This document shows positions 18,578-27,449 of a stretch of 64,000 bases of DNA, piece after piece. The stretch comes from Bin5 sp963662575. GTDB taxonomy: Bacteria; Chloroflexota; Anaerolineae; Caldilineales; Caldilineaceae. How positions within the stretch are numbered: position 1 is the first letter of the stretch; each line of letters begins with the position of its first letter. Made by a program: the position numbers and the translations under genes. The notes under the pieces were generated by a model. That model was not told where the DNA came from and did no database searches. It saw only the letters and a program-made list of their open reading frames with translations. The stretch spans positions 2,976,001-3,040,000 of the forward strand of contig OY759723.1 in assembly GCA_963662575.1 (NCBI GenBank). Reading direction: 5' to 3'.

Positions 18578-19225
18578 TCAGCCGTCCGGCGGGCATTTGC
18601 GGACAACGGCGAGCAGTTCGCTAAGGATCATCGCGGTCGCCCCCCAGATAGTCTGATCCTGAATGGCGAAAAAGGGCACTAGCGCAGTTCGATCTCCAAG
18701 TTGCCACTGTTCCTGCCTTCGATGGGCAGGATCGAGCAGCGTCTCCAACGGCACTTCGAGCAGTTGGGCAACTTCGTGGGGGTCGGGCCGGAAAGCGGGC
18801 CTGGTGGTCAGGCGCCCTACGGTTGGGTAGACTTCATAGTTGCTTGGTCGAATATATAACTGGGTAAGCGCGCCGAGGACCTGTACATTTTCTGGCGCAA
18901 TTCCCAGCTCCTCGTGGGCCTCGCGCAGTGCAGTCTCTATCAAATCCGTATCACCCTCTTCGCTACCCCCGCCGGGAAATGCGACCTGCCCGCTGTGCGC
19001 GCCATCATAGGTGGGGCGCAGGATTAGCGGCATATGCAGCCGCTCATGAACACTGTACAGCAGGACGAGTACGCCGCTTCGGCGGGCCGGCTCTTCCGCT
19101 CTATCATCTGGGTGCCAGCCTGCCCGGGGCAGCGGCGCCATCAGCGCCTGCGCCGGACGGCCAGGGAGCGGCGCGGCCAGATTCTCCTGTAAACATTCGA
19201 AGAACTGCTGTAAAGATGCGCTCAA
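18578..19225 (-). CDS. Nudix hydrolase, CoA pyrophosphatase-like (NudL/YeaB)
   Basis: A 215-residue cytoplasmic Nudix protein. The Nudix box is complete (GGGSEEGDTDLIETALREAH followed by EELGI), preceded by the AFPGG segment. PLILRPTYDGAHSGQVAFPGG and the spacing resemble the CoA pyrophosphatase subfamily (NudL, PF00293), which splits CoA into phosphopantetheine and 3',5'-ADP. The predicted start is a TTG at 19225 with a distant GAGGA and is not certain. It lies between hpt and tilS on the same strand. Confidence 0.85.
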   Translation of the reverse strand: MSASLQQFFECLQENLAAPLPGRPAQALMAPLPRAGWHPDDRAEEPARRSGVLVLLYSVHERLHMPLILRPTYDGAHSGQVAFPGGGSEEGDTDLIETALREAHEELGIAPENVQVLGALTQLYIRPSNYEVYPTVGRLTTRPAFRPDPHEVAQLLEVPLETLLDPAHRRQEQWQLGDRTALVPFFAIQDQTIWGATAMILSELLAVVRKCPPDG

Positions 19226-19264
19226 AACGGCCCTGTCCTCTATGGCTCGCAGCCAGCAGGTGAT

Positions 19265-19507
19265 TCAGTCAGTGCGGCGCGACTGGAAGATGATTTTTCC
19301 ATGTTCATCCACTTCCCACCCGTACTCGTCCAAGTAGATGTCGCGGTCATGCAGGCGCAACAGCCGGGCGCTGCGGTCAAAAGTAAACGGGACCGTGCCG
19401 TTGGCATCTGTCAATACGCCGGTGGCCAGCTCTTGATCGCGCCGGGTGAAGCGCATCACTGTTGCCTCCTGGCGAGTTACCCACAACACAAGCGGACGTA
19501 CGCTCAT
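19265..19507 (-). CDS. small uncharacterised protein coupled to tilS
   Basis: An 80-residue protein that I do not recognise. I use the ATG at 19507 because it overlaps the tilS stop as ATGA, which implies translational coupling; a start at 19525 is possible. The sequence is soluble and beta-rich in appearance (VLWVTRQEATVMRFTRRDQE, RLHDRDIYLDEYGWEVDE), with many charged residues and no membrane segment. The position suggests co-expression with tRNA modification, nothing more. Confidence 0.6.
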   Translation of the reverse strand: MSVRPLVLWVTRQEATVMRFTRRDQELATGVLTDANGTVPFTFDRSARLLRLHDRDIYLDEYGWEVDEHGKIIFQSRRTD

Positions 19508-21234
19508 CGGCGGGTCTCCTCCCAATAGAGGTGATAAACGCTGCGGGTGCCGCGGGTAATGCGCACGCTGTCAGCGATTTGATGTCCTCCGACCCAAACA
19601 ACACACTCCTTATCGAGGATGAGCGGCCAGCCGCAGCGCAGGAAGCGGGGCACTTTGCGATCGGTGAAAAAATCGGCCAGGGCTTTGCCATGCCCACCCA
19701 TCCCAAGAGGCTCAAACCGCTGGCCGGCGCAAGGCGTGCTCAGTTGGAGTTGCGTTACACTGTCGGCGTCGATGTAAACCTCCCAGGCAGAGGGCTGGCG
19801 TTTGTCAGTCCACTGTCGCGGCAGCGGCAACTCTCTGGGCTTGGTTGCCCAGTCGTGCGGCAGGTCCTCAATATCCAGTGCCTCGCTATGCAAAGTCCAG
19901 TCGTCAACGGCGATCTCTGCGGGAACCGACAACGCACAGGTCGGATAGCGGGCGCGCCACCTGCCATCCAGATAAGGGTGGTCCGGTAGAATCGGCGCCG
20001 CGTCCCTGTGGTGCAGGCTGAAGCTGTCAGGCGTCCTTGTCAACATCACGTCAGCGACCCAACTGAACGGGCCCCCGGTGTGATCTTCTTCACAAATTGT
20101 CCTGCGAAGGCGTTCTACACTGTCGAAACCGAGGCCGGTAAGAGGGCGCGCCAGGGCCGGAAGCGCCGCGCGCAGTGCCGACCGCTGGTCTGCCACGCCC
20201 AACTCGCGAAATGCTGCCAGGTCGAAGACCTGCCGCACCGATTCAGCAGCCAGCCGTACTTCAGAAATGGGTTTCGAGGCGTGAGGAGTTTGTACCGTTT
20301 CCTCCTTCGCTATGCCGATACGCGCCGCTACGATCGCCTGTCGCGTGTGATGTTCAGACCGTTTCACCTCGGCGTTCAGTACGGCAGCGGTCCGGCAGAG
20401 GGCTGCCACGATCTGTGGGTTCATCTCCTGTAGAAGAGGAATAATCTCGTGTCGGACTCGATTGCGCACAAACGTCCGGTCCTGGTTGGAAGGGTCTTCG
20501 CGCCAAGGGATATTGTGCTCTCTGAGATATTGCATGATCTCAGAACGCGAGAGGTCAAGCAGTGGACGGACGACTCTCACTCCAGGAACGATCCCGTCCT
20601 GTACCAAAAGGGGCCGCACCGCTTGCATCCCAGCCAGACCGTGCAGACCGCTGCCTCGAATCAGGTTCATCAGCACTGTCTCAGCCTGGTCATTGGCAGT
20701 GTGGGCCACGGCAACATCCGCCGGGATGCCATCGATCTGATAGTCGACTGCCACCCGGGCCAGGAATCGGTAACGTCTCTGGCGGGCGTTTGCCTCCAAG
20801 TTGCCCTCCTGCGTAAGCGCCTCGGGCGGCAATCTGTCGGTCTCAAAGGGCAGGCCCCAGTTTTCTGCCATTTCAGCCACAAAGGAGGCGTCTTCGGCCG
20901 ACGACGGGCGAAGATTGTGATCAAGGTGGGCGACCACCAAGTTGAGTGACCAGGCGGCGCGTAAGCATGAGAGCATATGCAGAAGGGCCGTGCTGTCGGC
21001 GCCGCCGCTTACTGCAACAATCACCGTTGCGTGTGAGACGCTGGCCTGCGTTGGTGCTGGGAAAAGACCGTCGCGCGCCCGTGCTTGACATAGCAGGTCG
21101 AACAACCGTTGATCATTTTCCGACAAAAAGGTTTTGGCGCACCCGCTTAGGCCGCCCGCGGAGCGCCCTTTGTCCATTGGAGTCGGGGCATTTGGCTGTG
21201 GCTGGACAGGAAGGTCAGGTCTCCGTCTCGACAT
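19504..21234 (-). CDS. tilS: tRNA(Ile)-lysidine synthetase
   Basis: A 576-residue enzyme that attaches lysine to C34 of the AUA-reading tRNA(Ile), an essential step for decoding AUA. The PP-loop ATP site is VIVAVSGGADSTALLHML. Typical downstream motifs are VVAHLDHNLR, ARQRRYRFL, AVAHTANDQAETVLMNLIRG, SGLHGLAGM and VVRPLLDLSR, then REDPSNQDRTFVRNRVRHEI. The C-terminal part (TilS substrate-binding and C-domains) ends with the LRCGWPLILDKECVVWVGG region. The ~60-residue N-terminal extension is longer than usual, so the true start could be an internal codon. Confidence 0.93.
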   Translation of the reverse strand: MSRRRPDLPVQPQPNAPTPMDKGRSAGGLSGCAKTFLSENDQRLFDLLCQARARDGLFPAPTQASVSHATVIVAVSGGADSTALLHMLSCLRAAWSLNLVVAHLDHNLRPSSAEDASFVAEMAENWGLPFETDRLPPEALTQEGNLEANARQRRYRFLARVAVDYQIDGIPADVAVAHTANDQAETVLMNLIRGSGLHGLAGMQAVRPLLVQDGIVPGVRVVRPLLDLSRSEIMQYLREHNIPWREDPSNQDRTFVRNRVRHEIIPLLQEMNPQIVAALCRTAAVLNAEVKRSEHHTRQAIVAARIGIAKEETVQTPHASKPISEVRLAAESVRQVFDLAAFRELGVADQRSALRAALPALARPLTGLGFDSVERLRRTICEEDHTGGPFSWVADVMLTRTPDSFSLHHRDAAPILPDHPYLDGRWRARYPTCALSVPAEIAVDDWTLHSEALDIEDLPHDWATKPRELPLPRQWTDKRQPSAWEVYIDADSVTQLQLSTPCAGQRFEPLGMGGHGKALADFFTDRKVPRFLRCGWPLILDKECVVWVGGHQIADSVRITRGTRSVYHLYWEETRR

Positions 21235-21388
21235 GTGCCGGCATGATTTCCTGTGTATTTATAGCAGTTAACGCTGATGATTCATGATAATGGTTGCAGC
21301 CGCGAACGCAACATAAGGATAGCGGACGGCGGCGATCTTTCGCAAGATGGATCAACGAAATGGCAACAGAAGTCCAGTCATTCTTATT

Positions 21389-21415
21389 TTGAGTCCTTTG
21401 TGGCTATGGTATACT
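21389..21415 (+). promoter_or_regulatory. candidate promoter of the mreB cluster
   Basis: TTGAGT (21389-21394) and TATACT (21410-21415) with a short 15-base spacer. The predicted start is about 80 bases before the mreB start. Nothing else is visible in 21235-21504. Confidence 0.4.
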
Positions 21416-21504
21416 GATATCGTTAAAGGAACTTCAAAATAGCAGTGGGCGGTCCGGCCTCCCACAGTTGATTAATCACGGCAGGGAATGGAGATGACCC
21501 CAGA

Positions 21505-22575
21505 GTGGCGAACCCGTTAGACTGGTTGTTGGGGCTTTTTTCACTCGATATTGGCATTGACCTGGGCACAGCAAATACCCTGGTTCATGTGAAAGGCCGA
21601 GGGGTCATCATTGACGAACCGTCGGTAGTTGCCATCGATAAATCGTCGAAACGGCGCAATTCGGTCAAGGCAATCGGGCAGGAGGCTAAGGAGATGGTTG
21701 GGCGGACGCCATCCCATATCGTGGCCGTACGCCCTCTGCAGGACGGCGTGATTTCAGACTTCAAAATGACGGAAGAGATGATCCATGCCTTCATCGGCAA
21801 GGTTCACGGCAACAGGGCTTTTGGTACTGCCCGCCCCCGTGTCGTAATCGGCATCCCTTCCGGTGTCACCGAAGTGGAAAAACGGGCTGTTCGCGATGCA
21901 ACCGTCAGCGCAGGCGCGCGTGAGGCAGGCTTGGTCGAAGAGCCAATGGCAGCTGCTATCGGCGCCGGGCTGCCGGTGACAGAGTCAGTCGGCTCGATGA
22001 TCGTTGACATCGGCGGTGGAACGACCGAAGTAGCGGTGATCTCTATGGGTGGGATTGTCGTATCTCGTTCGATCAGGGTTGCCGGAGACGAGATGAACGA
22101 AGACATAATCAACTACAGCCGCCAGAAGTATAATCTGCTGATTGGCGAACGCATGGCTGAGCGCGTCAAAATTGAAATCGGCTCCGCGTACCCACTTGAA
22201 CATGAGCGGACCATGATCATCCGAGGACGGAATCTGATCACAGGCCTGCCTGAGGCAATTGAAATCAGTTCAGTAGAAATCAGAGAGGCTCTGACCGGCT
22301 CGGTGGAAGTTATTGTTGATGCGGTCAAAGATACCTTGGACGAAACGCCGCCCGAGCTCGTAGCAGACTTGATGGAACACGGCATCGTGCTGGCAGGAGG
22401 GGGCGCTCTATTGCAGGGGCTGGCCCAGCGTATTCAGGACGAAAACCGCATGCACGTTTATGTTGCTGATAATCCCCTCTCTTCGGTTGTGCTGGGGACT
22501 GGCATGATCCTGGAAAAACCGGAGCACTACGCCGAAACTCTGACAACTATGCAACGCAAAAGCACGATTCGATAG
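21505..22575 (+). CDS. mreB: rod shape-determining protein MreB
   Basis: A 356-residue bacterial actin that forms membrane-associated filaments guiding the elongation machinery. The N-terminus has the first phosphate loop (DIGIDLGTANTLVHVKGRG) after a short hydrophobic start that may serve as membrane-binding helix. The second phosphate loop is MIVDIGGGTTEVAVIS, and the adenosine motif is HGIVLAGGGALLQGL. The start is a GTG with GGAG about 11 bases upstream. It heads a seven-gene run mreB-mreC-mreD-mrdA-minC-minD-rodA, all on the plus strand with short gaps. Confidence 0.96.
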   Translation: MANPLDWLLGLFSLDIGIDLGTANTLVHVKGRGVIIDEPSVVAIDKSSKRRNSVKAIGQEAKEMVGRTPSHIVAVRPLQDGVISDFKMTEEMIHAFIGKVHGNRAFGTARPRVVIGIPSGVTEVEKRAVRDATVSAGAREAGLVEEPMAAAIGAGLPVTESVGSMIVDIGGGTTEVAVISMGGIVVSRSIRVAGDEMNEDIINYSRQKYNLLIGERMAERVKIEIGSAYPLEHERTMIIRGRNLITGLPEAIEISSVEIREALTGSVEVIVDAVKDTLDETPPELVADLMEHGIVLAGGGALLQGLAQRIQDENRMHVYVADNPLSSVVLGTGMILEKPEHYAETLTTMQRKSTIR

Positions 22576-22634
22576 TTCCTGGCCCGGTTAGGCCCAACCC
22601 GTGTGGCCCCTATTTATGTAGCGACGAAACGCCT

Positions 22635-23537
22635 ATGCGTAACAGTGATCAACGCGGCTGGGGCGGTGTCAACTTCGGGCTCAAACTTGTCATTCTTGCC
22701 CTGACGGCTGTCCTATTGTTGGCGCTGCAACAGACTGGCCGCTTGGGAACCGTGGAAGGACTGGTTACCCTGGTGACAGCCCCGGGCCAGTCCGGGTTGG
22801 CGACCCTTACAAACCGTCTTTCCAGGTCCCTGACCAATCTGCGGAACTATCGCTCCCTCCAGCGGCGGGTAACCGAATTAGAACGCATAACTCAGAGCTT
22901 GAGCGTTGAGAACCTGCGGCTTCAGGAAGTGGAGCGGGAAAACCAACGCCTGCGTGAACTCCTGGCTTTCGCCGAAACCAGACCCAGCTTCGAATTGCAG
23001 GGTGGGCAGATCATCGCCCGCGTTATTGGCCAAAACTCTACCAATTTCCTGAGTTTTGCAATGGTCGATCTCGGCTCGCGGCATGGTATCAGGGTGGGAA
23101 TGCCGGTGGTGAACGAGCAAGGCCTGGTGGGCCGCATAAACTACGTAACGCCCACAACCTCCAAAATCCTGCTCATCACAGATCCATCCAGCACAGTCAA
23201 CGGCATCTTGCAGGCTAGCCGGCTGACCGGGGTTATCAACGGCACGCCCGGCTCACACCCGGTGATTGGTTTCATTCCCCAGGGGACGGAAATTGGGGTC
23301 GGGGAAGTGGTGCTTACTTCCGGAATGGGCGGCAGCTTCCCGAAAGGGATCCCAATTGGGCAGGTGGTGGAGGTCTGGCAAAGGGACGTCAACGTCTTTC
23401 AAGAGGCTGTCGTGCGCCCGACGGTAAATTTTGGCCGGCTCGAGTTCGTGATGGTCGTCACCAACTTCGACCCCACTGAGTTCGTGCCGCTGTTGGATAC
23501 ATTGCCGGCCGAGCCAGGAGAGACGAGTGACGAGTGA
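22635..23537 (+). CDS. mreC: rod shape-determining protein MreC
   Basis: A 300-residue protein with one N-terminal membrane helix (about residues 12-30), a coiled coil (about 60-110, LERITQSLSVENLRLQEVER), and two beta domains outside the membrane. Typical MreC motifs are VIGQNSTNFLSFAMVDLGS, GMPVVNEQGLVGRI, LLITDPSSTVNGI and VVLTSGMGGSFPKGIPIG. It links MreB to the extracytoplasmic synthases of the elongasome. Its end overlaps the predicted mreD start by 11 bases. Confidence 0.94.
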   Translation: MRNSDQRGWGGVNFGLKLVILALTAVLLLALQQTGRLGTVEGLVTLVTAPGQSGLATLTNRLSRSLTNLRNYRSLQRRVTELERITQSLSVENLRLQEVERENQRLRELLAFAETRPSFELQGGQIIARVIGQNSTNFLSFAMVDLGSRHGIRVGMPVVNEQGLVGRINYVTPTTSKILLITDPSSTVNGILQASRLTGVINGTPGSHPVIGFIPQGTEIGVGEVVLTSGMGGSFPKGIPIGQVVEVWQRDVNVFQEAVVRPTVNFGRLEFVMVVTNFDPTEFVPLLDTLPAEPGETSDE

Positions 23538-24156
23538 AGGCAATCAACTGGGACCAAGAGGATTCTCCCAAGAAAGGGGGAATAGAGCCACATTCTCAAA
23601 GTCTTCCTCCACAGGTGAGGAAGGCGCCGGACTCCCTTTCTCCTCGTCATTCTCCCCACGGGGCTGGGGCGCTACCTGGCTGATGGTTCCAATCCTGGGC
23701 GCGGCAGCAATCGTTCAGGTGGTTGTAGTCCCAAAGTTGGCAGTGCGAGGCGTCTACCCGGATCTCATTTTGCTGCTAGTGATAGCCAGGTCGTTGATCG
23801 CGGGCGGGCGCAGCGCGGTTATGTGGGGATTCGTCGGCGGCCTATGGATGGACGTGCTCAGCGGCGGCGCGATGGGCGCATCCAGCCTGGCCCTGATGGC
23901 AACCGCTTTGTTGACCGGGATCGGTCACAACGCGATTTTCCGCCGCAATTTCTTCGTGCCATCCATCGCGGCTCTGTCAGGCAGTCTGGTTTTCTCGTCG
24001 ATTTACGTGGCCATCCTGACAGGCGTCGGCCACCGCTTCCTCCCCGGCCCGCTGGTAGCTAATCTTATCGTCCCGGTAACTCTTTACAATGGCACCGTGA
24101 TGTTTCTGGCTACGCCGATTCTGAATCGTTTGCCCGAGCAAGCGAGATTTCCTTAA
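23527..24156 (+). CDS. mreD: rod shape-determining protein MreD
   Basis: A protein of up to 209 residues with five or six predicted membrane helices (WLMVPILGAAAIVQVVVV, DLILLLVIARSLIAGG, AVMWGFVGGLWMDVLSGG, and two near the C-terminus). The order after mreC and the FVGGLWMDVLSGGAMGASSL segment identify MreD. The GTG at 23527 overlaps mreC. The first ~45 residues are polar and low in conservation, so a start closer to the first helix (for example the ATG at 23682) is possible. It is part of the elongasome membrane core. Confidence 0.85.
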   Translation: MTSEGNQLGPRGFSQERGNRATFSKSSSTGEEGAGLPFSSSFSPRGWGATWLMVPILGAAAIVQVVVVPKLAVRGVYPDLILLLVIARSLIAGGRSAVMWGFVGGLWMDVLSGGAMGASSLALMATALLTGIGHNAIFRRNFFVPSIAALSGSLVFSSIYVAILTGVGHRFLPGPLVANLIVPVTLYNGTVMFLATPILNRLPEQARFP

Positions 24157-24217
24157 TTTCAACCTGCTGAAGGCCCTCAGGCCAATGAGGACGTAGAACT
24201 TACTAAAGAAGACAACG

Positions 24218-26368
24218 ATGAACGAACGGGCAGCACGAACAGCTACGGCCACCTCCGTAATAGTCCGCTTGACACTGGGGGCAACATTCCTGGTTTTCTG
24301 TATGCGTCTGTATTCGCTGCAGATCGTGAGCGGCGACTCCTATCAGGAACAGGCCGCTGTCAACCGGCTGAGAGAGATCGATACGTACGCGCCGCGCGGT
24401 GTAATCTACGACCGCAACGGCGAAATTCTCGCCCGCAATCGCCCTAGTTTTGTCATCGCCGTTATACCCGCCGATCTGCCCCCGGATGACATCGCTACCG
24501 AGATCGATGAACAGCGCATCGCGCTCGAGCGGCTGCTGGCAGTTCTGGAGGCCGATTCAGACCCGGAAATGGCGATACGCATTGCCGAAGTAATGTTTCT
24601 GCATTTGGGGCGCGAAGACTTCAAGAATACGGTCGAATCCGCGGGGATCACTCTTTCCTTCCGGCTCATTGACCTGGAGGTCCTGAAACAAGACGAGGAG
24701 GGACGCGAGATCATTGAGGTGGTACCAACTCTGATTCCGGACCTCGCGCAACCGCTTCCCGTCGGTGGGCTGCTCGCCTTAATGGAGCGGGCTGTGGCGA
24801 TCGGCACACAGGGAAGTTCATACAAACCGATATCGATTCTGGATCTGGTGGACCGCGAGCAAGCGTTCCAAGTGGCAGAAGAGACATATCAGCTGCGCGG
24901 CGTCCATGTGCTGCAAAGACCAGTGCGCGAATATCCCTACCGGGATCTGGCAGGCCATGTGTTGGGCTTTCTAGGGCCAATTCCTAAACTGGCCGCAGAC
25001 AAATACAAGGATCGGGGATATGACGACCCGAACGAACCGGTAGGCCTGAACGGACTGGAGTATACCTACCAGGATTCTTTACGCGGCCTGCCGGGCAAGC
25101 GGCTCGTTGAAGTAGATATCCTGGGGCGGGAAAGTCGGACAGTAAACGTCGTCCGCGAACCGGAGCCCGGGCTGAATCTCAATCTGAGCCTGGACATCCA
25201 TTTGCAGGAAATCATGCACAATGCCCTCGCCCGCCAGTTGGAAGAGACAGGCGCGCCGCACGGTGTCGCGCTGGCAATGGACCCTCGTAGCGGGGCCATG
25301 CTGGGCCTGGTAAGTTTACCCAGCTACGACAACAATATCTTCTCCGAAGGTCTGGGCGAAGAGTATAAGGCCCTGGAAGTGGAAGACGACACGCGGCGCC
25401 CACTTTACAACTACGCGATTGGCGGACTCTACCCACCCGGCTCGACTTTCAAGCTGGTCTCGGCCACGGCCGCTCTGGCGGAACATGTCATCACCCCTTC
25501 CACTACGCTAGTTGATCGGGGACCAATCTACCTCCCGAATTTCTTCTTTCCCGACGATGCCACCCAGGCCCAGGAGTTTGTTAGCTGGAACCACAAGCTG
25601 AACATTTTGCACGGCCCCATGACCATCATCGAGGGGATCGGCCTTTCCAATGACATTTTCTTCTATTACCTTGGCGGTGGGTTTCCAAATTTCATGGATG
25701 GCTTGGGCAGCGAACGACTTGCCAAATGGATGCGGCTATACGGCTTTGGAGAACTTACGGGAGTTGACCTGCCCGGAGAGGTCCTCGCATTCGTTCCTGA
25801 CGAGCAGTGGAAAAGGCTGACTAAAGCCGAATCCTGGACAACCGGTGACAGCTACAATATGGCCATAGGCCAGGGAGATGTTCTGGGTACGCCAATGCAG
25901 GTCCTGGTTAGCACAGCCGTTGTAGCCAATGGCGGCTATGTGATAAAGCCCCAGTTCGTGCAGCAGATGGTCGATACGCAAGATCGCGTTCAGTGGCAAT
26001 ATGAACCGATTATGCAGGAAAGACTGCCAGTAGATCCAGGCCTGCTGGCTTATGTACAGAAAGGGATGTGGTATGCCGTCAATGGACTCGCAGGTACCTC
26101 CTACTACAGTCGTGTAGAAGGGGTTACCGTCGCCGGCAAGACGGGTACGGCGGAGTTCTGTGCTTACGATCCGCAAATCCAGGACTGCACCGATCGGGAC
26201 GATGAAGGCAATCTTCCTTTCCACGCCTGGTATACGGCCTATGCTCCCTACGAGGACCCGGAAATCGTCGTGACGGTATTTGTCTATTCGGGAGGTGAAG
26301 GTTCTGCAGTGGCCCTTCCCGTCGCCCAGGAGATTCTCCACGCCTGGTTCCATGACCTGCGTCCTTAG
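24218..26368 (+). CDS. mrdA: penicillin-binding protein 2 (elongation transpeptidase)
   Basis: A 716-residue class B PBP, the transpeptidase partner of RodA. An N-terminal membrane helix (about 10-28) is followed by the pedestal domain (REIDTYAPRGVIYDRNGEIL). The transpeptidase motifs are SxxK in PPGSTFKL (Ser409), SxN-like SND in GLSNDIFFYY (Ser477), and KTGTAE (Lys641). All three are present. The pedestal carries an insert of about 100 residues (24500-24830) rich in acidic residues. It sits between mreD and minC, so shape genes and division-site genes are probably transcribed together. Confidence 0.94.
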   Translation: MNERAARTATATSVIVRLTLGATFLVFCMRLYSLQIVSGDSYQEQAAVNRLREIDTYAPRGVIYDRNGEILARNRPSFVIAVIPADLPPDDIATEIDEQRIALERLLAVLEADSDPEMAIRIAEVMFLHLGREDFKNTVESAGITLSFRLIDLEVLKQDEEGREIIEVVPTLIPDLAQPLPVGGLLALMERAVAIGTQGSSYKPISILDLVDREQAFQVAEETYQLRGVHVLQRPVREYPYRDLAGHVLGFLGPIPKLAADKYKDRGYDDPNEPVGLNGLEYTYQDSLRGLPGKRLVEVDILGRESRTVNVVREPEPGLNLNLSLDIHLQEIMHNALARQLEETGAPHGVALAMDPRSGAMLGLVSLPSYDNNIFSEGLGEEYKALEVEDDTRRPLYNYAIGGLYPPGSTFKLVSATAALAEHVITPSTTLVDRGPIYLPNFFFPDDATQAQEFVSWNHKLNILHGPMTIIEGIGLSNDIFFYYLGGGFPNFMDGLGSERLAKWMRLYGFGELTGVDLPGEVLAFVPDEQWKRLTKAESWTTGDSYNMAIGQGDVLGTPMQVLVSTAVVANGGYVIKPQFVQQMVDTQDRVQWQYEPIMQERLPVDPGLLAYVQKGMWYAVNGLAGTSYYSRVEGVTVAGKTGTAEFCAYDPQIQDCTDRDDEGNLPFHAWYTAYAPYEDPEIVVTVFVYSGGEGSAVALPVAQEILHAWFHDLRP

Positions 26369-26491
26369 CGCTGCCGCCGGTGTTCGCGAGTTTGCTACCT
26401 CTCACGGCTTCCGGCTTCAGTTTTCGGTTAAGGGCTTTTGGTTTATATTGTTCCCCGCGACTATCTACCAAGTAATGACTATAAGGAACGA

Positions 26492-27445
26492 ATGAGCACT
26501 CACAGCTTCTCCCCTTCGCGGGGCAAGTTGCACGGCCGGCCGGATGTTCGCATCAAGGGTCGCGGAGGGTTTACCGTCGTCGATGTGGCGGACGACAAGG
26601 GCGACTGGTCAGACGTAGTTGACTACCTTGCCCGTCATATCTCGCAGGCCGACGGCTTTTTCAGAGATGAGCGCCTGTCTCTGGCAATTGGCGACAGGTT
26701 GGTCACAGCTGAGGATCTTCAGGACGTTCACGAAGTGTTGCTAGATCAGAACATTGTGCTTGTGTCTCTGCACACCGGCAACAGCGACTCCTTTCAAGTC
26801 GCCAGCCAGCTAGGCTTGGACGTCGTCTGGGAATCAGACGAGCCGCAGCCAGTGGTCAGAACGGGAAAAAGGGAAGCAAGCAACGGTAGCAGTTTCCTTA
26901 CACGTACGGCTCGCGACCTGAACACGTCCCCCAATCTGGAAGAGGACAGCTTGCGGCCTGGTAGCGATTTCCGGCCGGCCCCACATTCCGCTCTGACGGA
27001 AGAGCCGCTCGTGAGCGAAAGTGCAGATGAACATGCAGCGCTCACGCCCTGGGCAGACGAACCCGGCGCAGAGTCGATGTCGCCGCCGTATGTCTATCGC
27101 GGCACCTTGCGCTCCGGCCAGTCCGTTCGCCATGCGGGAACGGTCGTCGTTCTTGGCGATGTAAATCCCGGCGCACAAGTCGTAAGCGGCGGCGATGTAT
27201 TGGTCTGGGGCCGTCTGCGGGGAACCGTCCATGCAGGCGCGATGGGGAACCCGCGTGCCATTGTAGCAGCACTGGATTTTGAACCGGTGCAGATGCGAAT
27301 CGCCCAACACATCGCCATGACGCCAAAGAGTGCATCCAACAACCCCGGCTACTGGTTCTGGAAGAGAGACAGCAGCGGTAACCCTGAAGTGGCCCGGGTC
27401 ATCGACAATCAGATCTTCGTGGATCCCTGGGATGCAGACAGGTAA
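26492..27445 (+). CDS. minC: septum site-determining protein MinC
   Basis: 317 residues from the ATG at 26492, which has AAGGA four bases upstream; an upstream frame from 26438 has no ribosome-binding site. The N-domain (about 15-115) matches the MinC fold (VVDVADDKGDWSDVVDYLAR, RLSLAIGDRLVTAEDL). A variable linker of about 100 residues is followed by the beta-helix C-domain (YRGTLRSGQSVRHAGTVVVL, DVNPGAQVVSGGDVLVWGRL, GTVHAGAMGNPRAIVAAL). MinC blocks FtsZ assembly away from midcell when bound to MinD. Its stop is only four bases before the minD start. Confidence 0.92.
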   Translation: MSTHSFSPSRGKLHGRPDVRIKGRGGFTVVDVADDKGDWSDVVDYLARHISQADGFFRDERLSLAIGDRLVTAEDLQDVHEVLLDQNIVLVSLHTGNSDSFQVASQLGLDVVWESDEPQPVVRTGKREASNGSSFLTRTARDLNTSPNLEEDSLRPGSDFRPAPHSALTEEPLVSESADEHAALTPWADEPGAESMSPPYVYRGTLRSGQSVRHAGTVVVLGDVNPGAQVVSGGDVLVWGRLRGTVHAGAMGNPRAIVAALDFEPVQMRIAQHIAMTPKSASNNPGYWFWKRDSSGNPEVARVIDNQIFVDPWDADR

Positions 27446-27449
27446 AACT

